Position numbers and translations under genes: made by a program. Below the pieces are notes generated by a model. That model worked only from the letters and a program-made list of their open reading frames with translations, was not told where the DNA came from and did not search any database. Below are positions 30,831-42,230 of a stretch of DNA of 64,000 nucleotides, in pieces; the first letter of the stretch is position 1; the number at the start of each line of letters is the position of its first letter. This DNA comes from Thinopyrum elongatum (lineage: Eukaryota; Streptophyta; Magnoliopsida; Poales; Poaceae), in NCBI GenBank assembly GCA_011799875.1, contig CM022302.1:103108237-103172236 (forward strand). Reading direction: 5' to 3'.

Positions 30831-33800
30831 ATGGCCAATGCTAATGTTACCCTCAACTTCAACGCGTTCCTAGAGAAAAACAAGCTGAAAGACGATGGTA
30901 GCAACTATGCGGACTGGGTCCGTAACCTGAGGATTATCCTCATAGCTGCCAAGAAATCATATGTCCTTGAAGCACCGTTAGGTGACCCACCTGCTCTCCC
31001 AGCACTGCCAGACGATTTGAACGTTTGGCAGACACGCACCGATGATTACTCCTTCGTTCAGTGCGGCATGCTCTTCAGCTTAGAACCGGGGCTCCAAAAG
31101 CGTTTTGAGCATCACGGAGCATATGAGATGTTCGAAGAGCTGAAAATGGTTTTCCAAGCTCATGCCCGGATCGAGAGATATGAAGTCTCCGATAAGTTCT
31201 ACAGCTGTAAGATGGAGGAAAATAGTTCTGTCAGCGAGCACATACTCAAAATGTCTGGGTTGCACAGCCGCTTGTCTCAGCTGGGGATTAATCTCCCGGA
31301 TGACGCGGTCATTGACATAATCCTCCAGTCGCTTCCACCTAGCTACAAGATCTTTGTGATGAACTTCAACATGCAGGGGATGGAAAAGACCATTCCTGAG
31401 GTATATGCGATGCTGAAGTCAGCGGAGGCAGAGATCAGAAAGGAACATCAAGTGGTGATGGTGAATAAAACCACTAAGTTCAAGAAGGGCAAGGGTAAGA
31501 AGAACTTCAAGAAGGACGGCAAGGGAGTTGCCGCGCCCAGTAAGCCAGCTGCCGGGAAGAAGTCAAAGAATGGACCCAAGCCTGAGACTGAGTGCTTTTA
31601 TTGCAAGGGAAACGGTCACTGGAAGCGGAATTGCCCCAAGTACTTAGCAGATAAGAAGGCCGGCAATACCAATGGTATATGTGATATACATGTAATTGAT
31701 GTGTACCTTACCAGCACTCGTAGTAGTTCCTGGGTATTTGATACCGGTGTGGTTGCTCATATTTGTAACTCAAAGCAGGAACTGCGGAATCAGCGTAGAC
31801 TGGCAAAGGACGAGGTGACGATGCGCGTCGGGAATGGTTCCAAGGTCGATGTGATCGCCGTCGGCACGCTACCTCTGCATCTACCTACGGGATTAGTTTT
31901 AAACCTCAATAATTGTTATTTAGTGCCAGCTTTGAGCATGAACATTGTATCTGGATCTCGCTTAATGCGAGATGGCTACTCATTTAAATCTGAGAATAAT
32001 GGTTGTTCTATTTATATGAGAGATATGTTTTATGGTCATGCCCCGCTGGTGAATGGTTTATTTTTATTGAATCTCGAACGTGATGTTACACATGTTTATA
32101 ATGTGAATGCCAAGAAATGCAAGGTTGATAACGATAGTCCCACATACTTGTGGCACTGCCGCCTTGGTCATATCGGTGTTAAACGCATGAAGAAACTCCA
32201 TGGAGATGGACTTTTGGAGTCTCTTGATTATGAATCATTTGACAGATGCGAACCATGCCTCTTGGGCAAGATGACCAAGACTCCGTTCTCCGGAACAATG
32301 GAGCGAGCAACCAACTTATTGGAGATCATACATACTGATGTGTGTGGTCCAATGAGTGTTGAGGCTCGCGGTGGTTATCGTTATGTTCTCACCCTCACCG
32401 ATGATTTGAGTAGATATGGGTATGTCTACTTGATGAAGCACAAGTCTGAGACCTTTGAAAAGTTCAAGGAATTTCAGAATGAGGTTGAAAATCAACGTGA
32501 CAAGAAAATAAAGTTCCTACGATCAGATCGTGGAGGAGAATATTTGAGTCATGAATTTGGCACGCATTTACGGAAATGTGGAATTGTTTCACAACTCACG
32601 CCGCCTGGAACACCTCAGCGTAACGGTGTGTCCGAACGTCGTAATCGCACTCTATTGGATATGGTGCGATCTATGATGTCTCTTACCGATTTACCGCTAT
32701 CTTTTTGGGGTTATGCTTTAGAGACTGCCGCATTCACTTTAAATAGGGCACCGTCAAAATCCGTTGAGACGACACCGTATGAATTATGGTTTGGGAAGAA
32801 ACCTAAGCTGTCATTTCTGAAAGTTTGGGGATGCGATGCTTATGTGAAGAAACTTCAACCAGAGAAGCTCGAACCCAAGTCGGAAAAATGCGTATTCATA
32901 GGATACCCTAAGGAAACTATTGGGTATACCTTCTACCTAAGATCCGAGGGCAAGATTTTTGTTGCCAGGAATGGATCCTTTCTAGAGAAAGAGTTTCTCT
33001 CAAAAGAAGTAAGTGGGAGGAAAGTGGAGCTTGATGAGATGACCCTCGAACCGGAGAGTAGCGCAGCACAGGAAAATGTTTCTGTGGAGCCTGCACCGGC
33101 TAGAGAGGAAGTTAATGATAATGATCATGATCAAGCTACCACTGAACTTCGAAGGTCCACATGGACACGTTCCGCACCAGAGTGGTACGGCAATCCTATC
33201 CTGGAAATCATGTTGTTAGACAACAGTGAACCTTCGAACTATGAAGAAGCGATGGCGGGCCCGGATTCCGACAAATGGCTTGAAGCCATGAAATCCGAGA
33301 TAGGATCCATGTATGAAAACGAAGTATGGACTTTGACTGACTTGCCCGATGATCGGCAAGCCATAGAAAAAAAATGGATCTTTAAGAAGAAGACTGACGC
33401 GGATGGTAATGTGACCATCTATAAGGCTCGGCTTGTCGCTAAGGGTTATCGACAAGTTCAAGGGGTTGACTACGATGAGACTTTCTCACCCGTAGCGAAG
33501 CTGATATCCGTCAGAATCATGTTAGCAATTGCCGCATACTATGATTATGAGATATGGCAAATGGACGTCAAAACGGCATTCCTTAATGGTTTTCTTAAGG
33601 AAGAGTTGTATATGATACAACCGGAAGGTTTTGTCGACCCTGAGAATGCTGACAAGGTATGCAAGCTCCAGCGCTCAATCTATGGGCTGGTGCAAGCATC
33701 TCGGAGTTGGAACATTCGCTTTGATGAGATGATCAAAGCGTTTGGGTTCACACAGACTTATGGAGAAGCCTGTGTTTACAAGAAAGTGAGTGGGAGCTCT

Positions 33801-34802
33801 GTAGCATTTCTCATATTATATGTGGATGACATACTGCTAATGGGAAATAATATAGAATTCTTGGAAAGTATAAAGGCCTACTTGAATAAGTGTTTTTCAA
33901 TGAAGGACCTTGGAGAAGCTGCTTATATATTAGGCATCAAGATCTATAGGGATAGATCGAGACGCCTCATAGGTCTTTCGCAAAGCACATGCCTTGATAA
34001 GATATTGAAGAAGTTCAATATGGATCAGTCCAAGAAGGGGTTCTTGCCTGTATTGCAAGGTGTGAGATTGAGCTCGGCTCAATGCCCGACCACGGCAAAA
34101 GATATAGAAGAGATGAGTGTCATCCCCTATGCCTCAGCCATAGGGTCTATTATGTATGCCATGCTGTGTACCAGACCTGATGTAAACCTTGCAGTAAGTT
34201 TGGTAGGTAGGTACCAAAGTAATCCTGGCAAGGAACACTGGACAGCGGTCAAGAACATCCTGAAGTACCTGAAAAGGACTAAGGATATGTTTCTCGTATA
34301 TGGAGGTGACGAAGAGCTCGTCGTAAAGGGTTACGTCGACGCTAGCTTCGACACAGATCCGGATGACTCCAAGTCACAAACCGGATACGTGTATATTTTG
34401 AATGGTGGAGCGGTAAGCTGGTGCAGTTGCAAGCAAAGCGTCGTGGCGGGATCTACATGTGAAGCGGAGTACATAGCAGCCTCGGAGGCAGCACACGAAG
34501 CAGTATGGATGAAGGAGTTCATCACCGACCTAGGAGTCATTCCAAATGCGTCGGGTCCAATGGCTCTCTTCTGTGACAACACTGGAGCTATTGCCCTTGC
34601 CAAGGAGCCCAGGTTTCACAAGAAGACCAGGCATATCAAGCGTCGCTTCAACTCCATACGTGAACATGTTCAAGATGGAGACATAGATATTTGTAAAGTG
34701 CACACGGATTTGAATGTAGCAGATCCGTTGACTAAACCTCTTTCACGAGCAAAACATGATCAACACCAGTACTCTATGGGTGTTCGATTCATCACAATGT
34801 AA
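30831..34802 (+). CDS. gag-pol: Unit F: intact Gag-Pol polyprotein, 1323 aa
   Basis: One uninterrupted frame starts at MANANV. The zinc knuckle, DTG protease box, integrase HHCC and D503/D566/E602, RT D912, YVDD and the RNase H acidic residues are all present. Private substitutions lie outside the catalytic positions: Ala-to-Val after the DTG box (DTGVVAH), Arg-to-Ile in Gag (VIDIILQ), LHGDGLL in the integrase N-part, RRSTWTRS in the linker, IEKKWIF and KLISVRIM in RT, and STCLDKIL after YVDD. With D it is the best candidate for an enzyme-competent copy, but the primer-binding site next to LTR5 is altered. Flanking LTR5 and LTR6 are both complete. Confidence 0.92.
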   Translation: MANANVTLNFNAFLEKNKLKDDGSNYADWVRNLRIILIAAKKSYVLEAPLGDPPALPALPDDLNVWQTRTDDYSFVQCGMLFSLEPGLQKRFEHHGAYEMFEELKMVFQAHARIERYEVSDKFYSCKMEENSSVSEHILKMSGLHSRLSQLGINLPDDAVIDIILQSLPPSYKIFVMNFNMQGMEKTIPEVYAMLKSAEAEIRKEHQVVMVNKTTKFKKGKGKKNFKKDGKGVAAPSKPAAGKKSKNGPKPETECFYCKGNGHWKRNCPKYLADKKAGNTNGICDIHVIDVYLTSTRSSSWVFDTGVVAHICNSKQELRNQRRLAKDEVTMRVGNGSKVDVIAVGTLPLHLPTGLVLNLNNCYLVPALSMNIVSGSRLMRDGYSFKSENNGCSIYMRDMFYGHAPLVNGLFLLNLERDVTHVYNVNAKKCKVDNDSPTYLWHCRLGHIGVKRMKKLHGDGLLESLDYESFDRCEPCLLGKMTKTPFSGTMERATNLLEIIHTDVCGPMSVEARGGYRYVLTLTDDLSRYGYVYLMKHKSETFEKFKEFQNEVENQRDKKIKFLRSDRGGEYLSHEFGTHLRKCGIVSQLTPPGTPQRNGVSERRNRTLLDMVRSMMSLTDLPLSFWGYALETAAFTLNRAPSKSVETTPYELWFGKKPKLSFLKVWGCDAYVKKLQPEKLEPKSEKCVFIGYPKETIGYTFYLRSEGKIFVARNGSFLEKEFLSKEVSGRKVELDEMTLEPESSAAQENVSVEPAPAREEVNDNDHDQATTELRRSTWTRSAPEWYGNPILEIMLLDNSEPSNYEEAMAGPDSDKWLEAMKSEIGSMYENEVWTLTDLPDDRQAIEKKWIFKKKTDADGNVTIYKARLVAKGYRQVQGVDYDETFSPVAKLISVRIMLAIAAYYDYEIWQMDVKTAFLNGFLKEELYMIQPEGFVDPENADKVCKLQRSIYGLVQASRSWNIRFDEMIKAFGFTQTYGEACVYKKVSGSSVAFLILYVDDILLMGNNIEFLESIKAYLNKCFSMKDLGEAAYILGIKIYRDRSRRLIGLSQSTCLDKILKKFNMDQSKKGFLPVLQGVRLSSAQCPTTAKDIEEMSVIPYASAIGSIMYAMLCTRPDVNLAVSLVGRYQSNPGKEHWTAVKNILKYLKRTKDMFLVYGGDEELVVKGYVDASFDTDPDDSKSQTGYVYILNGGAVSWCSCKQSVVAGSTCEAEYIAASEAAHEAVWMKEFITDLGVIPNASGPMALFCDNTGAIALAKEPRFHKKTRHIKRRFNSIREHVQDGDIDICKVHTDLNVADPLTKPLSRAKHDQHQYSMGVRFITM

Positions 34803-34834
34803 CTAGATTATTGACTCTAGTGCAAGTGGGAGAC

Positions 34835-36561
34835 TGTTGGAAATAAGCCCTAGAGGCAATAATAAAATGGTTATTATTATATTTCCTTGTTCATGATAAT
34901 TGTCTGTTATTCATGCTATAATTGTGTTATCCGGAAATCGTAATACATGTGTGAATACATAGACCACTACATGTCCCTAGTAAGCCTCTAGTTGGCTAGC
35001 TCGTTGATCAATAGATGGTTACGGTTTCCTGACCATGGACATTGGATGTCATTGATAACGGGATCACATCATTAGGAGAATGATGTGATGGACAAGACCC
35101 AATCCTAAGCCTAGCACTAGATCGTGTAGTTCCTTTGCTAAAGCTTTTCCAATGTCAAGTAACTTTTCCTTAGACCATGAGATTGTGCAACTCCCGGATA
35201 CCGTAGGAGTGCTTTGGGTGTACCAAACGTCACAACGTAACTGGGTGGCTATAAAGGTGCACTACGGGTATCTCCGAAAGTGTCTGTTGGGTTGGCACGA
35301 ATCGAGACTGGGATTTGTCACTCCGTGTGACGGAAAGGTACCTCTGGGCCCACTCGGTAGGACATCATCATAATGAGCTCAATGTGATCAAGGAGTTGTT
35401 CACAGGATGATGTGTTACAGAAACGAGTAAAGAGACTTGCCGGTAACGAGATTGAACAAGGTATCGAGATACCGACGATCGAATCTCGGGCAAGTATCGT
35501 ACCGATAGACAAAGGGAATTGCGTACGAGATCGATTGAATCCTCGACATCGTGGTTCATCCGATGAGATCATCGAGGAGCATGTGGGAGCCAACATGGGT
35601 ATCCAGATCCCGCTGTTGGTTATTGACCGGAGAGTCGTCTCGGTCATGTCTACGTGTCTCCTGAACCCGTAGGGTCTACACACTTAAGGCTCGGTGACGC
35701 TAGGGTTGTAGGGAAAGTTTGTACGTGGTTACCGAATGTTGTTCGGAGTCCCGGATGAGATCCCGGACGTCACGAGGAGTTCCGGAATGGTCCGGAGGTG
35801 AAGATTTATATATGGGAAGTTGTCAGACGGTCACCGGAATAGTTTCGGGGGTTATCGGTATTGTACCGGGACCACCGAAAGGTGTCCGGAGGTCCATCGG
35901 GTGGGGCTGATTTACCCGGGAGGCCTAATGGGCTGTATATGGGAGGGAACCAGCCCCCTAGTGGGCTGGTACGCCCCCCCAAGGGCCCATGGCGCCTAGG
36001 GTTGGGAAACCCTAGGGGAGGGAGCATTCCACCTTGCTTGGGGGGCAAGTTTCCCTCCCCTGGCCGCCTCCCCTCCCCTCAGATTGGATCTGAGGGGGCC
36101 GGCCCCCTCTCCTCTTCCCCCTATAAATAGTGGAGGGGTGGGAGGGAGGCCATACCTCATCCCTGGCGCAGCCCCTCTCCTCTCCAACACCTCCTCCTCC
36201 TCCCGCGGTGCTTGGCGAAGCCCTGCAGGAATACCACGCAGCTCCAACTCCACCACGCCGTCGTGCTGCTGCTGGAGCTGTCCTCCCCAACCTCTCCTCC
36301 ACCCTTGCTGGATCAAGAAGGAGGAGACGTCTCCGCTCCGTACGTGTGTTGAACACGGAGGTGCCGTCCGTTCGGCGCTCGGTCATCGGTGATTTGGATC
36401 ACGACGAGTACGTCTCCATCAACCCCGTTCTCTTGAACGCTTCCGCTCGCGATCTACAAGGGTATGTAGATGCACTCCCCTCTCTCTTGTTTCTAGATGA
36501 CTCCATAGATTGATCTTGGTGATGCGTAGAAAATTTTAAAATTCTGCTACGATCCCCAACA
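34835..36561 (+). mobile_element. LTR6, complete 1727-bp copia LTR (variant Q)
   Basis: It lies between units F and G. The start TGTTGGAAATAAGCCC has a private A, and the end is CTACGATCCCCAACA. It shares CTCCTGAACCC (near 35659) with LTR5, pointing to common recent descent. Other private marks are GACGGAAAGG near 35329 and GTCAGACGGTC near 35822. The TATA box is at 36122-36129. Confidence 0.93.
36122..36129 (+). promoter_or_regulatory. TATA box of LTR6
   Basis: TATAAATA in the conserved context CCCTATAAATAG. Confidence 0.75.
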
Positions 36562-37844
36562 GTGGCATCATGAGCTAGGTCTATGCGTAGTATCTTGCAC
36601 GAGTAGAACACAAAGTAGTTGTGGGCGTCGATTTGTCAATCTTCTTGCCGTTACTAGTCTTATCTTGATTCGGCGGCACTGTGGGATGAAGCGGCCCGGA
36701 CCGACCTTACACGTACGCTTACGTGAGACTGGTTTCACCGACTGACATGCACTAGTTGCATAAGGTGGCTAGCGGGTGTCTGTCTCTCCCACTTTAGTCG
36801 GATCGGATTCGATGAACAGGGTCCTTATGAAGGGTAAATAGAAATTGGCATATCACGTTGTGGTTTTGGCGTAGGTAAGAAACGTTCTTGCTAGAAACCT
36901 ATAGCAGCCACGTAAAAAACTTGCAACAACAATTAGAGGACGTCTAACTTGTTTTTGCAGCAAGTGCTTTGTGATGTGATATGGCCAAAGGATGTGATGA
37001 ATGATATATGTGATGTATGAGATGATCATGTTCTTGTAATAGGAATCACGACTTGCATGTCGATGAGTATGACAACCGGCAGGAGCCATAGGAGTTGTCT
37101 TAATTTATTATATGACCTGCGTGTCATTGAAATTCGCCATGTAATTACTTTACTTTATTGCTAACCGTTAGCCGTAGTAGTAGAAGTAATAGTTGGCGAG
37201 ACAACTTCATGAAGACACGATGATGGAGATCATGATGATGGAGATCATGGTGTCATGCCGTGACGATGATGATCATGGAGCCCCGAAGATGGAGATCAAA
37301 AGGAGCGAAGTGATAATGGCCATATCATGTCACTATTTTGATTGCATGAGATGTTTATCATGTTTTTGCATCTTATTTGCTTAGAACGACGGTAGCATAT
37401 AAGATGATCCCTTACTAAAATTTCAAGAAAGTGTTCCCCCTAACTGTGCACCGTTGCGAAGGTTCGTTGTTTCGAAGCACTACGTGTTGATCGGGTGTGA
37501 TAGATTCTAACGTTCGAATACAACGGGTGTAAGCCAGATTTACACAGCAATACACTTAGGTTGACTTGACGAGCCTAGCATGTACAGACATGGCCTTGGA
37601 GCACAAGAGACCGAAAGGTCGAACATGAGTCGTATAGAAGATACGATCAACATGGAGATGTTCACCGTTGATGACTAGTCCGTCTCACGTGATGATCGGA
37701 CACGGCCTAGTCGATTCGGATCATGTATCACTTAGATGACGAGAGGGATGTCTATCTGAGTGGGAGTTCATTACATAATTTGATTAGATGAACTTAATTG
37801 TCATGAACTTAGTCTAAATGTTACATATCTATCTTGTAGATCAA
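36562..37844 (+). other. Leader G, complete, 1283 bp
   Basis: This is a standard non-coding leader with the candidate intron (donor near 36875, acceptor near 36960). One G is missing in CATGCCGTGACG (near 37257) relative to CATGCCGGTGACG in units B, E, F and J. Leader H has the same loss. There is no gene. Confidence 0.9.
36563..36575 (+). other. Altered primer-binding site (TGGCATCATGAGC)
   Basis: The same non-canonical form as after LTR4 and LTR5. Confidence 0.75.
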
Positions 37845-40800
37845 ATGGCCAACGCTAATGTTACCCTCAACTTCAACGCGTTCCTAGAGAAAAACAAGCT
37901 GAAAGACGATGGTAGAAACTATGCGGACTGGGTCCGTAACCTGAGGATTATCCTCATAGCTGCCAAGAAATCATATGTCCTTGAAGCACCGTTAGGTGAC
38001 CCACCTGCTCTCCCAGCCCTGCCAGACGATTTGAACGTTTGGCAGACACGCACCGATGATTACTCCTTCGTTCAGTGCGGCATGCTCTTCAGCTTAGAAC
38101 CGGGGCTCCAAAAGCGTTTTGAGCATCACGGAGCATATGAGATGTTCGAAGAGCTGAAAATGGTTTTCCAAGCTCATGCCCGGATCGAGAGATATGAAGT
38201 CTCCGATAAGTTCTACAGCTGTAAGATGGAGGAAAATAGTTCTGTCAGCGAGCACATACTCAAAATGTCTGGGTTGCACAGCCGCTTGTCTCAGCTGGGG
38301 ATTAATCTCCCGGATGACGCGGTCATTGACAGAATCCTCCAGTCGCTTCCACCTAGCTACAAGAGCTTTGTGATGAACTTCAACATGCAGGGGATGGAAA
38401 AGACCATTCCTGAGGTATATGCGATGCTGAAGTCAGCGGAGGCAGAGATCAGAAAGGAACACCAAGTGTTGATGGTGAATAAAACCACTAAGTTCAAGAA
38501 GGGCAAGGGTAAGAAGAACTTCAAGAAGGACGGCAAGGGAGTTGCCGCGCCCGGTAAGCCAGCTGCCGGGAAGAAGTCAAAGAATGGACCCAAGCCTGAG
38601 ACTGAGTGCTTTTATTGCAAGGGAACCGGTCACTGGAAGCGGAATTGCCCCAAGTACTTAGCAGATAAGAAGGCCGGCAATACCAAAGGTATATGTGGTA
38701 TACATGTAATTGATGTGTACCTTACCAGCACTCGTAGTAGTTCCTGGGTATTTGATACCGGTGCGGTTGCTCATATTTGTAACTCAAAGCAGGAACTGCG
38801 GAATCAGCGTAGACTGGCAAAGGACGAGGTGACGATGCGCGTCGGGAATGGTTCCAAGGTCGATGTGATCGCCGTCGGCACGCTACCTCTGCATCTACCT
38901 ACGGGATTAGTTTTAAACCTCAATCATTGTTATTTAGTGCCAGCTTTGAGCATGAACATTGTATCTGGATCTCGCTTAATGCGAGATGGCTACTCATTTA
39001 AATCTGAGAATAATGGTTGTTCTATTTATATGAGAGATATGTTTTATGGTCATGCCCCGCTGGTGAATGGTTTATTTTTATTGAATCTCGAACGTGATGT
39101 TACACATGTTTATAATGTGAATGCCAAGAAATGCAAGGTTGATAACGATAGTCCCACATACTTGTGGCACTGCCGCCTTGGTCATATCGGTGTTAAACGC
39201 ATGAAGAAACTCCATGCAGATGGACTTTTGGAGTCTCTTGATTATGAATCATTTGACAGATGCGAACCATGCCTCTTGGGCAAGATGACCAAGACTCCGT
39301 TCTCCGGAACAATGGAGCGAGCAACCAACTTATTGGAGATCATACATACTGATGTGTGTGGTCCAATGAGTGTTGAGGCTCGCGGTGGTTATCGTTATGT
39401 TCTCACCCGCACCGATGATTTGAGTAGATATGGGTATGTCTACTTGATGAAGCACAAGTCTGAGACCTTTGAAAAGTTCAAGGAATTTCAGAATGAGGTT
39501 GAAAATCAACGTGACAAGAAAATAAAGTTCCTACGATCAGATCGTGGAGGAGAATATTTGAGTCATGAATTTGGCACGCATTTACGGAAATGTGGAATTG
39601 TTTCACAACTCACGCCGCCTGGAACACCTCAGCGTAACGGTGTGTCCGAACGTCGTAATCGCACTCTATTGGATATGGTGCGATCTATGATGTCTCTTAC
39701 CGATTTACCGCTATCTTTTTGGGGTTATGCTTTAGAGACTGCCGCATTCACTTTAAATAGGGCACCGTCAAAATCCGTTGAGACGACACCGTATGAATTA
39801 TGGTTTGGGAAGAAACCTAAGCTGTCATTTCTGAAAGTTTGGGGATGCGATGCTTATGTGAAGAAACTTCAACCAGAGAAGCTCGAACCCAAGTCGGAAA
39901 AATGCGTATTCATAGGATACCCTAAGGAAACTATTGGGTATACCTTCTACCTAAGATCCGAGGGCAAGATTTTTGTTGCCAGGAATGGATCCTTTCTAGA
40001 GAAAGAGTTTCTCTCGAAAGAAGTAAGTGGGAGGAAAGTGGAGCTTGATGAGATGACCCTCGAACCGGAGAGTAGCGCAGCACAGGAAAATGTTTCTGTG
40101 GAGCCTGCACCGGCTAGAGAGGAAGTTAATGATAATGATCATGATCAAGCTACCACTGAACTTCGAAGGTCCACAAGGACACGTTCCGCACCAGAGTGGT
40201 ACGGCAATCCTATCCTGGAAATCATGTTGTTAGACAACAGTGAACCTTCGAACTATGAAGAAGCGATGGCGGGCCCGGATTCCGACAAATGGATTGAAGC
40301 CATGAAATCCGAGATAGGATCCATGTATGAAAACGAAGTATGGACTTTGACTGACTTGCCCGATGATCGGCAAGCCATAGAAAATAAATGGATCTGTAAG
40401 AAGAAGACTGACGCGGATGGTAATGTGACCATCTATAAGGCTCGGCTTGTCGCTAAGGGTTATCGACAAGTTCAAGGGGTTGACTACGATGAGACTTTCT
40501 CACCCGTAGCGAAGCTGAAATCCGTCAGAATCATGTTAGCAATTGCCGCATACTATGATTATGAGATATGGCAAATGGGCGTCAAAACGGCATTCCTTAA
40601 TGGTTTTCTTAAGGAAGAGTTGTATATGATACAACCGGAAGGTTTTGTCGACCCTGAGAATGCTGACAAGGTATGCAAGCTCCAGCGCTCAATCTATGGG
40701 CTGGTGCAAGCATCTCGGAGTTGGAACATTCGCTTTGATGAGATGATCAAAGCGTTTGGGTTCACACAGACTTATGGAGAAGCCTGTGTTTACAAGAAAG

Positions 40801-41816
40801 TGAGTGGGAGCTCTCTAGCATTTCTCATATTATATGTGGATGACATACTGCTGATGGGAAATGATATAGAATTCTTGGAAAGTATAAAGGCCTACTTGAA
40901 TAAGTGTTTTTCAATGAAGGACCTTGGAGAAGCTGCTTATATATTAGGCATCAAGATCTATAGGGATAGATCGAGACGCCTCATAGGTCTTTCGCAAAGC
41001 ACATACCTTGATAAGATATTGAAGAAGTTCAATATGGATCAGTCCAAGAAGGGGTTCTTGCCTGTATTGCAAGGTGTGAGATTGAGCACGGCTCAATGCC
41101 CGACCACGGCAGAAGATATAGAAGAGATGAGTGTCATCCCCTATGCCTCAGCCATAGGGTCTATTATGTATGCCATGCTGTGTACCAGACCTGATGTAAA
41201 CCTTGCAGTAAGTTTGGTAGGTAGGTACCAAAGTAATCCTGGCAAGGAACACTGGACAGCGGTCAAGAACATCCTGAAGTACCTGAAAAGGACTAAGGAT
41301 ATGTTTCTCGTATATGGAGGTGACGAAGAGCTCATCGTAAAAGGTTACGTCGACGCTAGCTTCGACACAGATCCGGATGACTCCAAGTCACAAACCGGAT
41401 ACGTGTATATTTTGAATGGTGGAGCGGTAAGCTGGTGCAGTTGCAAGCAAACCGTCGTGGCGGGTTCTACATGTGAAGCGGAGTACATAGCAGCCTCGGA
41501 GGCAGCACACGAAGCAGTATGGATGAAGGAGTTCATCACCGACCTAGGAGTCATTCCAAATGCGTCGGGTCCAATGGCTCTCTTCTGTGACAACACTGGA
41601 GCTATTGCCCTTGCCAAGGAGCCCAGGTTTCACAAGAAGACCAGGCATATCAAGCGTCGCTTCAACTCCATACGTGAACATGTTCAAGATGGAGAAATAG
41701 ATATTTGTAAATTGCACACGGATTTGAATGTAGCAGATCCGTTGACTAAACCTCTTTCACGAGCAAAACATGATCAACACCAGAACTCTATGGGTGTTCG
41801 ATTCATCACAATGTAA
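37845..41816 (+). CDS. gag-pol: Unit G: full-length Gag-Pol, catalytic Asp of RT replaced by Gly
   Basis: The 1323-residue frame is open from MANANV to the stop, with all domains in order. Codon 912 (40578-40580) is GGC, giving QMGVKTAFLNG where the other units have QMDVKTAFLNG. That Asp is the first metal-binding residue of reverse transcriptase motif A, so this RT should be inactive although YVDD is kept. Other changes: Asn-to-Arg-type shifts in Gag (DDGRNYADW), CKGTGHW in the zinc knuckle (Cys and His kept), Asp-to-Gly in ICGIHV, Leu522Arg in integrase (shared with E), WICKKK and LHTD. The 3' half (LLMGNDIEF, RLSTAQ, TAEDIEEM, QHQNSMG) groups with A and H, and the 5' half does not, indicating recombination between units. 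Best called a dead copy with an intact frame. Confidence 0.88.
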   Translation: MANANVTLNFNAFLEKNKLKDDGRNYADWVRNLRIILIAAKKSYVLEAPLGDPPALPALPDDLNVWQTRTDDYSFVQCGMLFSLEPGLQKRFEHHGAYEMFEELKMVFQAHARIERYEVSDKFYSCKMEENSSVSEHILKMSGLHSRLSQLGINLPDDAVIDRILQSLPPSYKSFVMNFNMQGMEKTIPEVYAMLKSAEAEIRKEHQVLMVNKTTKFKKGKGKKNFKKDGKGVAAPGKPAAGKKSKNGPKPETECFYCKGTGHWKRNCPKYLADKKAGNTKGICGIHVIDVYLTSTRSSSWVFDTGAVAHICNSKQELRNQRRLAKDEVTMRVGNGSKVDVIAVGTLPLHLPTGLVLNLNHCYLVPALSMNIVSGSRLMRDGYSFKSENNGCSIYMRDMFYGHAPLVNGLFLLNLERDVTHVYNVNAKKCKVDNDSPTYLWHCRLGHIGVKRMKKLHADGLLESLDYESFDRCEPCLLGKMTKTPFSGTMERATNLLEIIHTDVCGPMSVEARGGYRYVLTRTDDLSRYGYVYLMKHKSETFEKFKEFQNEVENQRDKKIKFLRSDRGGEYLSHEFGTHLRKCGIVSQLTPPGTPQRNGVSERRNRTLLDMVRSMMSLTDLPLSFWGYALETAAFTLNRAPSKSVETTPYELWFGKKPKLSFLKVWGCDAYVKKLQPEKLEPKSEKCVFIGYPKETIGYTFYLRSEGKIFVARNGSFLEKEFLSKEVSGRKVELDEMTLEPESSAAQENVSVEPAPAREEVNDNDHDQATTELRRSTRTRSAPEWYGNPILEIMLLDNSEPSNYEEAMAGPDSDKWIEAMKSEIGSMYENEVWTLTDLPDDRQAIENKWICKKKTDADGNVTIYKARLVAKGYRQVQGVDYDETFSPVAKLKSVRIMLAIAAYYDYEIWQMGVKTAFLNGFLKEELYMIQPEGFVDPENADKVCKLQRSIYGLVQASRSWNIRFDEMIKAFGFTQTYGEACVYKKVSGSSLAFLILYVDDILLMGNDIEFLESIKAYLNKCFSMKDLGEAAYILGIKIYRDRSRRLIGLSQSTYLDKILKKFNMDQSKKGFLPVLQGVRLSTAQCPTTAEDIEEMSVIPYASAIGSIMYAMLCTRPDVNLAVSLVGRYQSNPGKEHWTAVKNILKYLKRTKDMFLVYGGDEELIVKGYVDASFDTDPDDSKSQTGYVYILNGGAVSWCSCKQTVVAGSTCEAEYIAASEAAHEAVWMKEFITDLGVIPNASGPMALFCDNTGAIALAKEPRFHKKTRHIKRRFNSIREHVQDGEIDICKLHTDLNVADPLTKPLSRAKHDQHQNSMGVRFITM

Positions 41817-41848
41817 CTAGATTATTGACTCTAGTGCAAGTGGGAGAC

Positions 41849-42230
41849 TGTTGGAAATATGCCCTAGAGGCAATAATAAAATAGTTATTATTATATTTCC
41901 TTGTTCATGATAATTGTCTGTTATTCATGCTATAATTGTGTTATCCGGAAATCGTAATACATGTGTGAATACATAGACCACAACATGTCCCTAGTAAGCC
42001 TCTAGTTGACTAGCTCGTTGATCAATAGATGGTTACGGTTTCCTGACCATGGACATTGGATATCATTGATAACGGGATCACATCATTAGGAGAATGATGT
42101 GATGGACAAGACCCAATCCTAAGCCTAGCACTAGATCGTGTAGTTCGTTTGCTAAAGCTTTTCCAATGTCAAGTAAATTTTCCTTAGACCATGAGATTGT
42201 GCAACTCCCGGATACCGTAGGAGTGCTTTG
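41849..42230 (+). mobile_element. LTR7, first 382 bp only, ends at an inversion breakpoint
   Basis: It starts normally (TGTTGGAAATATGCC) after the polypurine tract of unit G and matches LTR positions 1-382, ending GTGCTTTG. At 42231 the sequence becomes the reverse complement of an LTR 3' end (TGTTGGGGATCG). The last five bases, CTTTG (42226-42230), are LTR positions 378-382. It differs from LTR9 positions 1-382 at about three sites (near 41963, 42061 and 42177). Confidence 0.92.
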
